NCBI GenBank assembly: GCA_003550325.1
Contig: QKWP01000696.1
Location: forward strand, 175,198-239,197
DNA from: Gigaspora rosea
Lineage: Eukaryota > Glomeromycota > Glomeromycetes > Diversisporales > Gigasporaceae
Reading direction: 5' to 3'
Length of the DNA: 64,000 nucleotides
Of the stretch, positions 12,101 to 23,530 are shown piece by piece. The translations under genes and the position numbers were made by a program. The notes beneath the pieces were generated by a model, which worked only from the letters and a program-made list of their open reading frames with translations, did not search any database and was not told where the DNA came from. Each line of letters starts with the position of its first letter. Within the stretch, counting starts at the first letter, position 1.

Positions 12101-13503
12101 GCATTTTAATAGCAGATAAGCTTATCTCTAAATTCTAGCCAAAACATAATCTAAAAATACATCCAAAAAAATTATTGCAATGCGTTATTTATATAAAGCT
12201 TCGCCAGGTTCAAGATGATTGTAAACAGAAATTTTTTTTAATATTCGATATAAGAGATAATTCTGTATATAGAAATACGTATAGACATCAACGTACATTT
12301 AACGCATACTGTATACGTTTACCAGTTACTGTTTTGCTGGCTCTTAGTTAATGATTAATGAACAAAAGCTGGATTGAGTATAGAGAAAATGCTATATCCA
12401 GATAATTTAAAATTTATATTTATTTATTTGTTATTTTTAATTTTAAAATCTTGATTGTCGTGCTTTTGACTTTTAAAGATTTTGATTTTTCATTATACTG
12501 ACAATTCGAGATTCTAAATTTTGAGATCTTGACTGTCAAGATTTTTGCTGCTGTCGAGATTATGACCTTCAAGATTTTGACCGTCGAGATCTTGTCTTGG
12601 TTAGTATTTGAACTTGTCATGATCTTGACCCTTCTGGATTCTGTCTTATTCAAGATTATGCACATTAAGATTATAGTAGAATTGAATAAATCCAGTTGAC
12701 TAGAAAAGATTTTCTTCAAGATTTCATATATTTCAATTTTGTAGTATTAGTTTTATTAATACAATAGAATTAATATTTAAAAATAATAACAAACTCATAC
12801 TAAAAAAAAGTATCAATTCTAGTGTACTGCGAGAGATACATAATCTTACATATTTTTGTCACCCAAATTCAAATACAAATCTTAATTCCAAATATATGGT
12901 TTGATAATTACGCAACAATATTCTTATCAATAAATTTTTTATATTGTTCATCCTAAGTTTTTTTTGGTTTTGGATTTTATGAACAAAGATACAAATAGGC
13001 TTAATCTTTTTGAAATTTGGCTTTATGTTTGTGATGCTTTGAGTAGAAATAAATCTTGCAGAATCAAAATATATTAGGGGTCTTTGGAATTTTATTTCTA
13101 GATAAGTATTTAGATTTATTCATTAAAAACATGCAAAAGATTTAATTTTTTTGTATTGATCATCAGGTCTTCAATACATAATTTGAAAAGCGCAAGAAAT
13201 TTACTATTAAACTGCGCAAAATAATTTATAAAGCAGATAATAAAAATGGCAATATTTTGTTAAAATTGCCGTGTTGTGTGTGATCATGACATCTTTATTA
13301 AAAGCGCAGTAATAAATGTTTACATTACTGTATATAGTTGTATTATATAATATATCTATATTTAGCTTTTAATTATATAATAGTTTTTAACGATTTAACA
13401 TCAATTTAAACGTCAATTTAACCAATTAATTATATTTCGTGTAACGTAGTCATGTGTTACAATAAGTTACACAATACGTATTACTAATTTTTATATATGT
13501 ACA
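9143..13503. other. 4.3 kb AT-rich intergenic DNA, no gene recognised
   Basis: Only short, low-complexity frames are present. At 12440-12720 the words AAGATTTTGAC / GTCGAGATC recur irregularly, giving a cryptic repeat without a fixed period. A 62-codon frame at 9278-9466 has no recognisable domain, no intron signals and no paralogue here, so I do not call it a gene. Confidence 0.5.
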
Positions 13504-13513
13504 ATAATACTTG
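13504..13513 (+). promoter_or_regulatory. Conserved upstream motif of Sel1 gene 2
   Basis: ATAATACTTG lies 40 bp before the ATG. The same ATAATACTT word is 39 bp before genes 3 and 4 and 26 bp before gene 5. Its position implies core promoter or transcription-start DNA. The role is inferred from conservation only. Confidence 0.45.
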
Positions 13514-13543
13514 TCGTTACAGTTTTGTTTTCTTATTTCAAAA

Positions 13544-14440
13544 ATGTCAAATAATTTAATTGCAGAAAGTTCATCAAGCGTAATTGCTCAAATAATTGAC
13601 GATTTTAACCAATTAGATTTAAATAATGATAGCTCTATTAGAGAAATTGTTAAAGAATTATATAATAGTTATAATGAGGAAAGTCTTAAAAGTGCCGATT
13701 TAGAATTAATCATTAACTCATTCGATCAAGTTTTAATAAAAAAGAAGCAAAATCCTAGTTATATTATCAATTGGTGTTTGGATAATCAAAATAATCCTAT
13801 GGCCCAAATTGTTCTTGCAAGGTGTTATCGGTTTGGTAAATGGATTGAAAAGAATGAACATAAAGCATTTGTTCATTATAAAAAATCTGCTGATATGGAA
13901 TTTGCTGAAGGAATATATAGTGTTGGTGTTTGTTATGATATGGGAATTGGTGTAAATAAAGATGAAAACAAGACATTTAATCATTATCAAAAAGCTGCCA
14001 ATATGGGTCATATTTGTGGAACAACAAATGTTGGCTACTGTTACGAACAAGGAATTGGCGTTAAAAAAGACGAAAATAAGGCTTTTATTTATTATTATAA
14101 ATCTGCTGATTTAGGGGATCCTATGGGTGCTAATAATGTTGGCGATTGTTATCAATACGGAATTGGTGTTGAAAAGGATGAACATAAAGCATTTAGTTAT
14201 TATCAAAAATCTGCTGATATGGGTTTTGTTAATGGAATATATAAAGTTGGATTTTGTTATCGATATGGAATTGGAGTCGAAATGAATGAACATAAAGCCT
14301 TTGTATATTTTCAAAAAGCTGCTAATATGGGTTATTCTTATGCAATAGAGGAGGTTGGTTATTGTTATCTCAATGGATATGGAGTTGAGATAGATGAATA
14401 TAAGGCTTTTATTTATTATAAAAAATTAGCTGAAATGTAA
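13544..14440 (+). CDS. Sel1-repeat protein, array gene 2
   Basis: An intact single-exon gene of 298 codons. I start at the ATG at 13544 (MSNNLIAESSSS...), which aligns with the MSNNL/MLNNL starts of genes 3-5. The in-frame extension upstream begins with TTG and overlaps the conserved upstream motif, so it is not coding. The polar N-terminal region (IIDDFNQLDLNND ... EIVKELYNSYNEES) is followed by six Sel1 repeats, from PMAQIVLARCYRFGKW through the closing YKAFIYYKKLAEM. Compared with gene 1, repeat 2 has KTFNHYQKAA instead of KAFIYYQKSA. The protein is probably a soluble binding scaffold. No fusion to a kinase or other catalytic domain is visible. The 3' flank AAAAAGCTGGCTTGTTGTAA is shared with gene 1. 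Confidence 0.93.
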   Translation: MSNNLIAESSSSVIAQIIDDFNQLDLNNDSSIREIVKELYNSYNEESLKSADLELIINSFDQVLIKKKQNPSYIINWCLDNQNNPMAQIVLARCYRFGKWIEKNEHKAFVHYKKSADMEFAEGIYSVGVCYDMGIGVNKDENKTFNHYQKAANMGHICGTTNVGYCYEQGIGVKKDENKAFIYYYKSADLGDPMGANNVGDCYQYGIGVEKDEHKAFSYYQKSADMGFVNGIYKVGFCYRYGIGVEMNEHKAFVYFQKAANMGYSYAIEEVGYCYLNGYGVEIDEYKAFIYYKKLAEM

Positions 14441-14890
14441 AAAGCTGGCTTGTTGTAATTTTATGAGGATTTGGTAGTAAATATATATATATTATATATA
14501 ACAAATCGTTGTAGATTTGAAATTCTCGCATGATTTTAAAATCTTTGAAAAAATAGCTATATGAAGGATAATTGAGAAAATTAAATTGAAAAAGATGATC
14601 GGTCTGAATGAAGGGCGAAAGAATGATTAACTGCAAAAAAAGTTAGAATTTATTAAGAACGTCACAGAAAACAACCCAAATGGTTAAAAAGATAAATTAT
14701 TAAAATGTCGAAATTCAAAATTTACTTGTATTATTCATGAATTTAGATATGTGTTAAATTGCATTAATTATTGCTTTATATTATCGTAAAAATAAAGTCT
14801 TTAGTAAAAAGAAAAAAAAATAAAATAAAAACTCGAAGACATCTTCCGGACCTTCATCCGGACCTTCATCCGAATCACATTTTCTGGGTG
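14441..14890. other. 3' flank of Sel1 gene 2
   Basis: Conserved with the 3' flanks of genes 1 and 3 for about 60 bp, then AT-rich unique sequence. A short direct repeat CCGGACCTTCATCCGGACCTTCATCC lies near 14850. Confidence 0.5.
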
Positions 14891-15119
14891 CATTAATTTT
14901 TTATACTTCACTTTGCTACCTTTATTTTTAATTAATAACCAATTTATCACCCACTATAAGAACTTAAAGTTTTCCTACACTACTCTTTTTAATGTTTCAT
15001 ACTATACTGCTTTATATATTACTCTCGGAATTCTAGCTAAAATCTCTGATTATAATGTTTGATAGTTATGCATTAAAAACAATTAATCGATTAATTATCA
15101 TCAATCGATTAGCTAGATA
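14891..15119 (+). repeat. Spacer repeat S, copy 1 (MULE empty site)
   Basis: TTATACTTCACTTTGCTACC through CTAATCGATTAATTATCATC-type sequence is repeated at 49874-54187, where it is split by a MULE and by a further ~180-bp difference. Position 14982-14990 (ACTCTTTTT) corresponds to the 9-bp duplication AATCTTTTT around the MULE. It is therefore the paralogous unoccupied site. Confidence 0.8.
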
Positions 15120-15449
15120 AACAAAAGTAAACCTAGTACTTATCTGTGGCCTAAACCAACCAGAGTGGCCAAGGCTCACCTAGATTTGATTATTAGTTAA
15201 TATACTTGAAGGGTGTGTAAGATATTTAATCTAGTGGGGGTACCAGTAATCTATTTTTTGAATTGATTTATTTATAATAGAGTCGTTATTATTGGTATCG
15301 ATTGTAGGTATAATAGATATAGAAGATTCAGAGTCTGTAGGCTGATTTTGTGAAATTGTTTGTTGATAGTATGATCTTGGGTACAGTATGGGATCCAGAT
15401 TTTTGTATAAATTTGTATTTGTTGGTTGAGATGAAGTAAAAATTGAATT
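15120..15449. other. Possible 3' untranslated part of the LINE
   Basis: No feature is resolved. It may be the 3' tail region of the minus-strand LINE that follows, but no poly(A)-type end or target duplication was identified. Confidence 0.3.
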
Positions 15450-17651
15450 GTAAGGGACTGAGCAGACTTTGAAGATAGGGCAGTTTCTTATAATATGTTA
15501 ATTAGTTCTAATGGAATAAGACCTGATAGAGTTGAATATAATGAAGGCTTGTATGAAAAATGATGAATTTGAAGGCTATCAAGTTTTAAAATTTTTGAGT
15601 GAAGATTTTTGGCCTGAGTTGGAGAAATATCTAGTTTGTCAGAACTAAGTATTTGGTTTAAAGAATTGTTTATAAGATCTAGTAATAGATTGGTATTTGG
15701 GCAAGTAACCCAATGCAAGGCATAACTTGCCTGTTGGCATATATGACAGATATTAGGGTATGAAGGATATCTTTTATGAAGAATATGTGGAGAAGGAAGC
15801 TCATCAAGTAATAGTTTAACTCTAAAGGATTTTAGAGTAGAGGATTGGAAGCTATGTGAAAAGTTGCTAATTTTTTGGTTATTATTGATATATAACCATG
15901 AAGCGTTCCAATTAAAAAGTTGTAAAATTTGATTCCATTGCTGAAAGCGGTTTTGTGATGTCTACAGTGCAATTATATGTGCTCTGCAGATTGTTCTAAT
16001 GTGACGAATAGGAAGTTCCATTGGATAATTATCAGAAGTAGGTGTATATTGAGGATTATATATATTGCTTGGGTTAAAAATAAGATAGGGTGCTATATGA
16101 TGGTTGCGTGCTAGTTGATCAGCTTTATTATTAAAATTGTCATCTTCATGTGCATTTACTTTGTGCAGGGTAATATTAAGATTGTAGGACTTAATTAAAT
16201 TAAGTAATATATTCCATATTGACCAATAGGGTATGTTTAAAAAGTTTGGAAGTGGTATAGTATTAATTAAGCTTTGAAATTTAGAGATAACTGATTGTGA
16301 ATCTGTATAGATTTGAATAGTGCAGTTTCTAGGAGCTGTGCTTATTGCAGCTAAAATTGCAAGTAGTTCTGTTTTAAAAGAGCATGGCCAAAATTTGGTT
16401 TGTGCTTGAAAGGAATGTATAATATTCTGCTCAGCTATTTGTATCCAACCATTCCCATAGAGCATTGGGGATTGCCTAGATTAATAACAGACCCATCTGT
16501 ATAAAAGATGAGTTCTAAAAAACTATTATTGTAATGTGTAAATGACTGAAGAGTATCATAAGCTTGACTTGGCTCAAATATATGAGGAAATTGTATAGTA
16601 GAAATATTAAGAATTGGTGGTAGTTGAATATGAATTGGATTTCTAAGTGCAATTGAATATATGAGATCTAAAAAATTAGTATTTAAGTTAATTGTTTTGT
16701 CAGAATTCAGTCTGCCAAAAAATTTTGTAGCATGACTAGTAGGTATTAGGATGGTACATTTGTTTTGGATTATTTTGGTATTAAGAGAACAATTACTGCA
16801 TGGTGATATAGTAATTGGTGGAGTGGGATATAAGTTTGTGAATTGTGTTTGAATAGAGCATTGCCAGTGAGTTATTAATGTAAAGTCTGATGCAGTTGGT
16901 TGGCGGCGGGCTTTGCCTATAATAATTTGATCATTTAATAATGTAATAAACCAAGGCTTGGCATGTTTTGAAAAATGACTAGTAGTATAGCTATAATAGT
17001 TTGTAGGAGGTAAAATTATGTGTGGATAAATAGTACGTTCATAGGAGTGGCTAGTAACTTTATCTTCTAAGAGGATAAACCATTGGGGGTTCTACCTTTA
17101 GGGATTTTGTGTAGTCTGGGTGAAATATGTTTCCAATCTAGTAAGCATGAATTGTCATATATTGTGAGTTGATCAAGAAAAAGTATATGGTGATGTCGAA
17201 TTTGTTTTTTAAAAGTTGTATATTTAGGATGTGTAGCAAGTATATATTCTAAAGAAATTGAACCTTCTTTGATTGTAAAAGGAATATTAGAGTGAGTATT
17301 AGGGCTAATAGATCAGTTAAGATGTTTGAAGAGCTGAATAATTTTAAAGGTTGTAGTTAATTTATTAGGGCCATCAATTGTAGGATTAGGGTGTAAGAAG
17401 ATACTGATGGGTGACCAGAGGTTATTTTGATGTTGTTGGACCCTAATAAGAGTAGTAGTGCTTAATAGACTATTGTTGTTTAATCTTTTAATAAAGTTGG
17501 ATAGGTGGTGTTGAAGTTGTATATCCCAGATATTTTTAATATTGTAAATTTGAGGATGAAGTAAAGTATTAGTAGGGATTTTACAGTTAAGTTTGGCTTT
17601 ATGCTTGATTAATCCTATATACTGTGTTAAGATCTTGTTACATGTTGACAT
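15450..17651 (-). mobile_element. 5'-truncated LINE: post-RT region, RNase H, C-terminal zinc knuckle
   Basis: This is the C-terminal part of a non-LTR retrotransposon ORF2, read right to left. The order is a thumb-like segment (NIWDIQLQHHLSNFIKRLNN, 17651-17313), a linker with SPCSNC, and then an RNase H domain. That domain shows its acidic residues in YTDGS (near 16.5 kb), KTELLAIL, IYTDSQ and the H/D motif HKVNAHEDDNFNNKADQLAR. A Cys-His segment CHICQQASYALHWVTC (near 15.73 kb) follows, then a tail ending at 15488. This domain order is typical of RNase H-bearing LINEs (I/Tad-like). The reverse transcriptase core is absent, consistent with 5' truncation near 17.65 kb. The frame is broken at several points (for example between YTDGS and GNGWIQIAEQ), so this copy is dead. 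An alternative is a host RNase H gene, but the Cys-His tail argues for LINE. Confidence 0.82.
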
Positions 17652-18350
17652 TAAATAGAATTATATAAGTTAAAAGGATAAATTTTTAGTATAAGATAGA
17701 TAATTAATTTGATATTGTAATATTAAATTATTAAAAATAGATAAAATTAATAAATTTTAAATAGATAATATTAAAATTTGGATGACCAAATAAAAAAAAT
17801 TTTTTAATAAAAATTTTTTTTTAGGATAAATCTATGCATTACTACTAGTAATGACTTATATATTATCTTTTTATCTGATTGGTTGAATCTTCGATCATTG
17901 TTATATAATTTATACATTACATAAATAAATAAACCAGGTTTTTTGTAAGTAAGAGTAGGGTTAGCTTAGGTAAAGTTAGGAGAGTAACAGAAATCAGCTG
18001 ATTTTTTAGGGGTAGGGGTTATGGATCGATAAGGTCTATATTGTTATAATTGAATTTAATTGGCTAATATTTCAATCAGGTGGGAGGTGGAGTATTGCCT
18101 CTTAGTAAACAAAAATCATTTGCTTTTTGTTCTTCCCTTTAGGGTATGCATTAGTTTTTATACTAAAATTTTACAAGAATTTGTTTTTGTTAAAGAGCAA
18201 AAAATAGTTTTATATATAAAATTTTAAGCTATAGACAACTTTGTTAAAACAACTATTTGTTTTGGTCATTTTGATTGTGCTATGTTATACCTGATTTTGA
18301 AATTTTATTGGTCAATCATTAAAAGGTAATATATAAGTACAATACAGATA
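17652..18350. other. AT-rich DNA between LINE and repeat
   Basis: No gene recognised. The segment includes ordinary AT-rich sequence and short G-rich patches near 18.0 kb (GGTGGGAGGTGGAG). Confidence 0.4.
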
Positions 18351-18590
18351 TATTTGACTTCTTTTTTTAAAAAAAATTTTTTAAAAAAAGTACTTTTATT
18401 TGAAAAAAATTTTTAAGAAAAGTATTTATTAAAAAAAATTTTTAAGTAAATAAATTTTTAAGTAAAGTATTTTTTTTGAAAAAAAAACTTATAAAAAAAG
18501 TATTTTTTTTAAAAAAAATTTTTAAGTAAAGTATTTTTTTTAAAAAAATTTTTAAAAAAGGATTTTTTTTTTAAAAAATTTTATATTTGA
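18351..18590. repeat. Degenerate A/T minisatellite
   Basis: Repeated blocks of AAAAAATTTTTAAG-TAAAGTATTTTTTTT with a period of roughly 35-45 bp. They abut, and partly belong to, the duplicated block starting near 18545. Confidence 0.65.
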
Positions 18591-19474
18591 CAATTGGCTA
18601 AAATTTATTAAATATTAAAGCTTATATATAAAATATGGTTAATTAGCTCTAATAAAAAGTAGATAAAAATTTTAAAAAGTTTATAATAAAGCTAATATAA
18701 TCTTTATATATATTGTTCAGGTCCTATACTAATATTAGCTAATCTGGTCTATAATTTATCAAGCTAGTAAAAATCTAATAAACCCAAAAAAAAAATAAGA
18801 GAATAACACTCATTGCTACAAATAAGTATAAAATAAAATGTTTATAAAAACAAAAACTATATGTTTCAATATACACTGATGCCTTTTTAATAATTACCAA
18901 AAATTTTTTTAGTTATATAATTTAGCACTTGTATATTATAATACACCTACTTAATTGTGTTACAACAGTTGCCAAACAACATATATAAAGATTATATTAG
19001 CTTTACATATAAAATTAATTATTTGTTTCTCATAACATTAAAAAAATTTTTTAACCCGGCAACTTGAAATTTTATTTTTAAAATTTTGAAATTTTTTAAA
19101 TTAAAAAATTAAAATTATAGTTTTTAAAGACTATGACCCAGCAATATATAAAAAAAAAAATGCTCGATATAAAATTATCGAGGCAGTTTTTGTCTTGAAT
19201 CAGGTCGGATCAATCATGTAATATGCCCGATCACAGTTGCATTGTTTGATCGTCATAGTTGAACAAGGTAATTTTGTAAGGAATGATATAATGGGAAAAT
19301 TAGAGTGTAGTTGAGTAAATAAAAACAAATTTTACCCCAAATTTTGTTGTATTACTATCATGCGCTATAATGCAAATCAAAATTCACACACCCAACTAAA
19401 TGCATACAGGAAGTTTTTTATGTGCTTGTACAAACAATAAGTATTGCAAATTCGGTATATTCGGTTTTATATCT
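18545..19474 (+). repeat. Direct duplication D, copy 1
   Basis: Near-identical to 22214-23372. It carries TTGACAATTGGCTAAAATTT, CAGGTCCTATACTAATATTA and CAGGTCGGATCAATCATGT. Copy 1 lacks a 247-bp insert found in copy 2 and has about 40 bp (near 19400) that copy 2 lacks. A further reverse fragment occurs at 26515-26590. No gene recognised inside. The left border of copy 2 is hidden by the assembly gap. Confidence 0.88.
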
Positions 19475-20690
19475 GAATTTAAATCAAAGCAAAAAGAATC
19501 TGCTGAAGGTCAATCCAGTTCCAAACTCTGGATAAGGCCTTTTATTTGGCAATTCAGGTTTGGGATCGAATTTATTAAATCCTTATTAATTAGTAATTTA
19601 AGTTTTAAATTTAAATTCAAATTAAAATTCGAATTTAAATTTAAATTAAAATTCAAATTTAAATCCAAATTGTTAAATCAAAATCCGGATTTGTTTCAAC
19701 AATTGGTCAAATCCAAAGATATTGGAAATATGATAAAAACCCAACCTTCCAGGCCTTAAATTTCTCTGCTAAAGAGTAAAGGCCAAATTAAATAGCATCA
19801 TTATAAATATATACAGATATATATAAAAAAGAATTCAATCGTCTAAGAACAAAACTTTTTATAATTACAAAAAGTTATAGTTGATCGAATTCTTTTGTTC
19901 TCTATGTGGTTGAATTACAGATTGCAGATTTAGTAGATTCTGGTTTATATTCAAATTTAAATTAGAACCAAAGAAAATCTGATTTAAATCCAAAAGTCCA
20001 ATTCAGTTTTATAATCTAATTATAATCACGATTATTGAATATATTTGTAAGCATTTGAAATTGACATGGGTTTTGTCCTGAATAAGCATTACGCCAAGGG
20101 ATATCATTCATGCATAACTCAAAGTCAAAATGCATACTCTATATATTATAAATGGTTAAGGCAATATTGAAAGAAATAAATTGAAATTTGTGACATACCA
20201 CCATATATAACTTTATGAAAAAAAATTCACCTGAAAAATTCAACTAAATTTTTTCGCACATACCCTTTTTCTTAACAGTTAACTTCGTATTATTAAAAAA
20301 AATGCCTTACGCGAATGTACGCATATCAAAAAGAGATAAAACATTATAGATAGTATATATATCTGATTCCATATGAAATGACACTTAATGAATTTTTTTA
20401 CAAGCTGGTAAATCGCAAATTTCACCAGACATATTAGTTGATGTAAGTTATTTTGAACAAATAAAACATATTGATTTAAGTAAATCAACTAATCCACTGA
20501 TGAGACAACACAAATGAGTCCTAACTATAAATCATTGAACTCACGAGTGAGTTTGGAAAAAATATTCATTATCATCTTCATAGTAACAAAATGCGATATA
20601 GTAATTTAGATAAATATAAAACGGGTTTGATATTATTATACAAACTTCTTAAAGCAAACAGCTTTATGTTCCAAATTTTTTACATTTACC
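19475..20690. other. AT-rich DNA with ATTTAAATT-type simple repeats
   Basis: At 19600-19680 there is an imperfect repeat of AAATTTAAATTCAAATT. The 119-codon frame at 19400-19759 spans the repeat border and this simple sequence, so I do not call it a gene. Nothing else is resolved. Confidence 0.4.
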
Positions 20691-20694
20691 AAAT

Positions 20695-21370
20695 TCAAAC
20701 CACAAGCAACTACTACGTCTTGATATTGTCAAATTAATTCAGAATCATCAAAGCGGTTGGTCAACGCAAGCATCAGCAAATAGCGAAGGAAAGCAGTTTA
20801 TAATTTCTTTATAAGAAGCTCTTTGGTACATAGATATGTGTGATAATACAAAATTAAAAGAACAAAGCTTCAACATATCTCCAATGTTTCATGAATTTCT
20901 TGGTTGTGCAAATCCTGAAGCATACAAGGGGGCAAGAAAACAATTTAACATAAATAAATTAAATCTTCATTGTCAATTACTTATTCCTTTCCTTAAATCA
21001 TCATGGATGCGACCTCTAATTTTAGTTGGTTATATGCTGCATTCTATAATCTCATAGTTGCAATCTCTGATTATACAAAATATTTGGATAAGCAATGAGA
21101 AACAGTAACCTCAAATCACATAAAGGATGGGCCTGTAAGAAGCATAGAAAAAGCTACATCAATAAATATCTACGAAAATAATAATTGGATAAATTCGTAC
21201 AACAAAATGAAATATCGAAAACTTGAAAATATTCTAAAAGATCTTCTACCATGGAAACCAATAAATCTTGAAAAGCACCTACCAACAGAACCAGTGCAAG
21301 TATATAATTTATTATTTGATAAACTCTTAGGGGCGTGCTATTTATCACGTGATATTTTTTACTTAGTAGC
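20695..21370 (+). pseudogene. Decayed protein-coding gene of unknown family
   Basis: Coding character is clear in more than one plus-strand frame. About 20709-21010 reads LRLDIVKLIQNHQSGWSTQ ... MFHEFLGCANPEAYKGARKQ ... KLNLHCQLLIPFLKSSWMRP. From about 21010 another frame continues with SWLYAAFYNLIVAISDYTKY ... INIYENNNWINSYNKMKY ... LLPWKPINLEKHLPTEPVQV. Composition is balanced and unlike the surrounding AT noise. There is a stop inside each part, and the frame changes near 21010 (frameshift or missed intron). The 3' end may run toward the assembly gap at 21435. I do not recognise the family. Because everything around it is transposon, a transposase or accessory protein of an undescribed repeat is plausible, but that is inference. 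Confidence 0.5.
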
Positions 21371-21434
21371 CACCCCTATCCATGTATAGTGTGATCACTT
21401 TATCTAATTCTGATTGATTAATATAATATATAGA

Positions 21435-22213
21435 NNNNNNNNNNNNNNNNNNNNNNNNNNNNNNNNNNNNNNNNNNNNNNNNNNNNNNNNNNNNNNNNNN
21501 NNNNNNNNNNNNNNNNNNNNNNNNNNNNNNNNNNNNNNNNNNNNNNNNNNNNNNNNNNNNNNNNNNNNNNNNNNNNNNNNNNNNNNNNNNNNNNNNNNNN
21601 NNNNNNNNNNNNNNNNNNNNNNNNNNNNNNNNNNNNNNNNNNNNNNNNNNNNNNNNNNNNNNNNNNNNNNNNNNNNNNNNNNNNNNNNNNNNNNNNNNNN
21701 NNNNNNNNNNNNNNNNNNNNNNNNNNNNNNNNNNNNNNNNNNNNNNNNNNNNNNNNNNNNNNNNNNNNNNNNNNNNNNNNNNNNNNNNNNNNNNNNNNNN
21801 NNNNNNNNNNNNNNNNNNNNNNNNNNNNNNNNNNNNNNNNNNNNNNNNNNNNNNNNNNNNNNNNNNNNNNNNNNNNNNNNNNNNNNNNNNNNNNNNNNNN
21901 NNNNNNNNNNNNNNNNNNNNNNNNNNNNNNNNNNNNNNNNNNNNNNNNNNNNNNNNNNNNNNNNNNNNNNNNNNNNNNNNNNNNNNNNNNNNNNNNNNNN
22001 NNNNNNNNNNNNNNNNNNNNNNNNNNNNNNNNNNNNNNNNNNNNNNNNNNNNNNNNNNNNNNNNNNNNNNNNNNNNNNNNNNNNNNNNNNNNNNNNNNNN
22101 NNNNNNNNNNNNNNNNNNNNNNNNNNNNNNNNNNNNNNNNNNNNNNNNNNNNNNNNNNNNNNNNNNNNNNNNNNNNNNNNNNNNNNNNNNNNNNNNNNNN
22201 NNNNNNNNNNNNN
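21435..22213. other. Assembly gap (779 N)
   Basis: Unknown sequence. The right flank begins directly inside copy 2 of the direct duplication D, so the gap may hide the start of that copy or a collapsed repeat. Any frame through it is meaningless. Confidence 0.99.
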
Positions 22214-23372
22214 AAAAATTTTTAAAAAAGGATTTTTTTTTTAAAAAATTTTATATTTGACAATTGGCTAAAATTTATTAAATATTAAAGCTTATATATA
22301 AAATATGGTTAATTAGCTCTAATAAAAAGTAGATAAAAATTTTAAAAAGTTTATAATAAAGCTAATATAATCTTTATATATATTGTTCAGGTCCTATACT
22401 AATATTAGCTAATCTGGTCTATAATTTATCAAGCTAGTAAAAATCTAATAAACCCAAAAAAAAAATAAGAGAATAACACTCATTGCTACAAATAAGTATA
22501 AAATAAAATGTTTATAAAAACAAAAACTATATGTTTCAATATACACTGATGCCTTTTTAATAATTACCAAAAATTTTTTTAGTTATATAATTTAGCACAT
22601 GTATATTGTAATGCACCTACTTAATAAACCAATTAGTTTGTAGAATTAGGTGCACTATAAAATCAAAAAATTATTATATTTTAAAAAATTGATAGTAGCT
22701 TATATTTTTGCTTATAAAACTACTTTTTATGCTTTAACAAAAAAATTTCTTGCAAAATTTTACTATAAACTCTTTATTTTGTCTATATATTACTCTTACC
22801 TTACCTTAATTCTAACCAAGAAAAAAACAGGTTGTTTGTTATTTTAATTTTATATTATACCAGAACTTATTAAGTGTGTTACAACAGGACCCAAACAACA
22901 TATATAAAGATTATATTAGCTTTACATATAAAATTAATTATTTGTTTCTTATAACATTGAAAAAATTTTTTAACCTGGCAACCCAAAATTTTATTTTTAA
23001 AATTTTGAAATTTTTTAAATTAAAAAATTAAAATTATAGTTTTTAAAGACAATGCCCCGGCAATATATAAAAAAAAAACTGCTCGATATGTATTTATTGA
23101 GACAGTTTTTGTCTCGAATCAGGTCGGATCAATCATGTGATATGCCCGATCACAGTTGCATTGTTTGATTGTCATAGTTGAACAAGGTAATTTTGTAAGG
23201 AATGATGTAATGGAAAATTATAGTATAGTTGGGTAAGTAAAAACAAAATTTAACCCCAAATTTTGTTGTATTACTATTATGCGCTATAATACTGCTATAA
23301 TGCAAATCAAAATTCACAAGCCCAAACTAAATGAGTATTGCAAATTCTGTATATTCAGTTTTATATCTGATC
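22214..23372 (+). repeat. Direct duplication D, copy 2
   Basis: Matches 18545-19474 almost base for base from AAAAAGGATTTTTTTT to TTTTATATCTGA, apart from a 247-bp insert at 22625-22871 and small indels. It could be a true segmental duplication, repeat copies, or a scaffolding artefact next to the gap. Confidence 0.88.
22625..22871. mobile_element. 247-bp insert with TTAA at both borders
   Basis: Present only in copy 2 of duplication D. Copy 1 reads CACCTACTTAATTGTGTTAC straight through. TTAA occurs at both borders, and the ends share TTAATAA in inverted orientation. The internal part (ACTTTTTATGCTTTAACAAA ... CTTGCAAAATTTTAC) matches the reverse complement of 45810-45930. It is therefore a dispersed short element, possibly of a TTAA-target (piggyBac-like) type. 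Deletion from copy 1 between TTAA repeats is the alternative. Confidence 0.55.
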
Positions 23373-23530
23373 AATTAAAACTTATAGTGCTTTAACGCAT
23401 CTCTTAAATAAAATTTTTAAGATTTAGAGTTGACAAATAATTTTTTTTTAATTGTATTCAATCTTGATAGTCAATTATTGTATTGTAAATAAAATGAAAA
23501 ATTAAAGAATCTTTTAGAGTTACTTAATAA

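Noticed and set aside
13511-13543. N-terminal extension of Sel1 gene 2
   Set aside because: It begins with TTG, overlaps the conserved upstream motif, and has no counterpart in the paralogues.
13733-14314. Long minus-strand frames opposite the Sel1 genes (also opposite genes 1, 3 and 4)
   Set aside because: Shadows of the repeated codons of the real genes. They recur in every paralogue for that reason only.
21414-22244. Long plus-strand open frame of 276 codons
   Set aside because: It is open only because it runs through 779 N. There is no protein evidence.
18545-23372. Direct duplication D considered as a pair of LTRs
   Set aside because: No TG...CA termini, no target duplication, and a partial third copy in the other orientation elsewhere. 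Segmental or dispersed duplication fits better.
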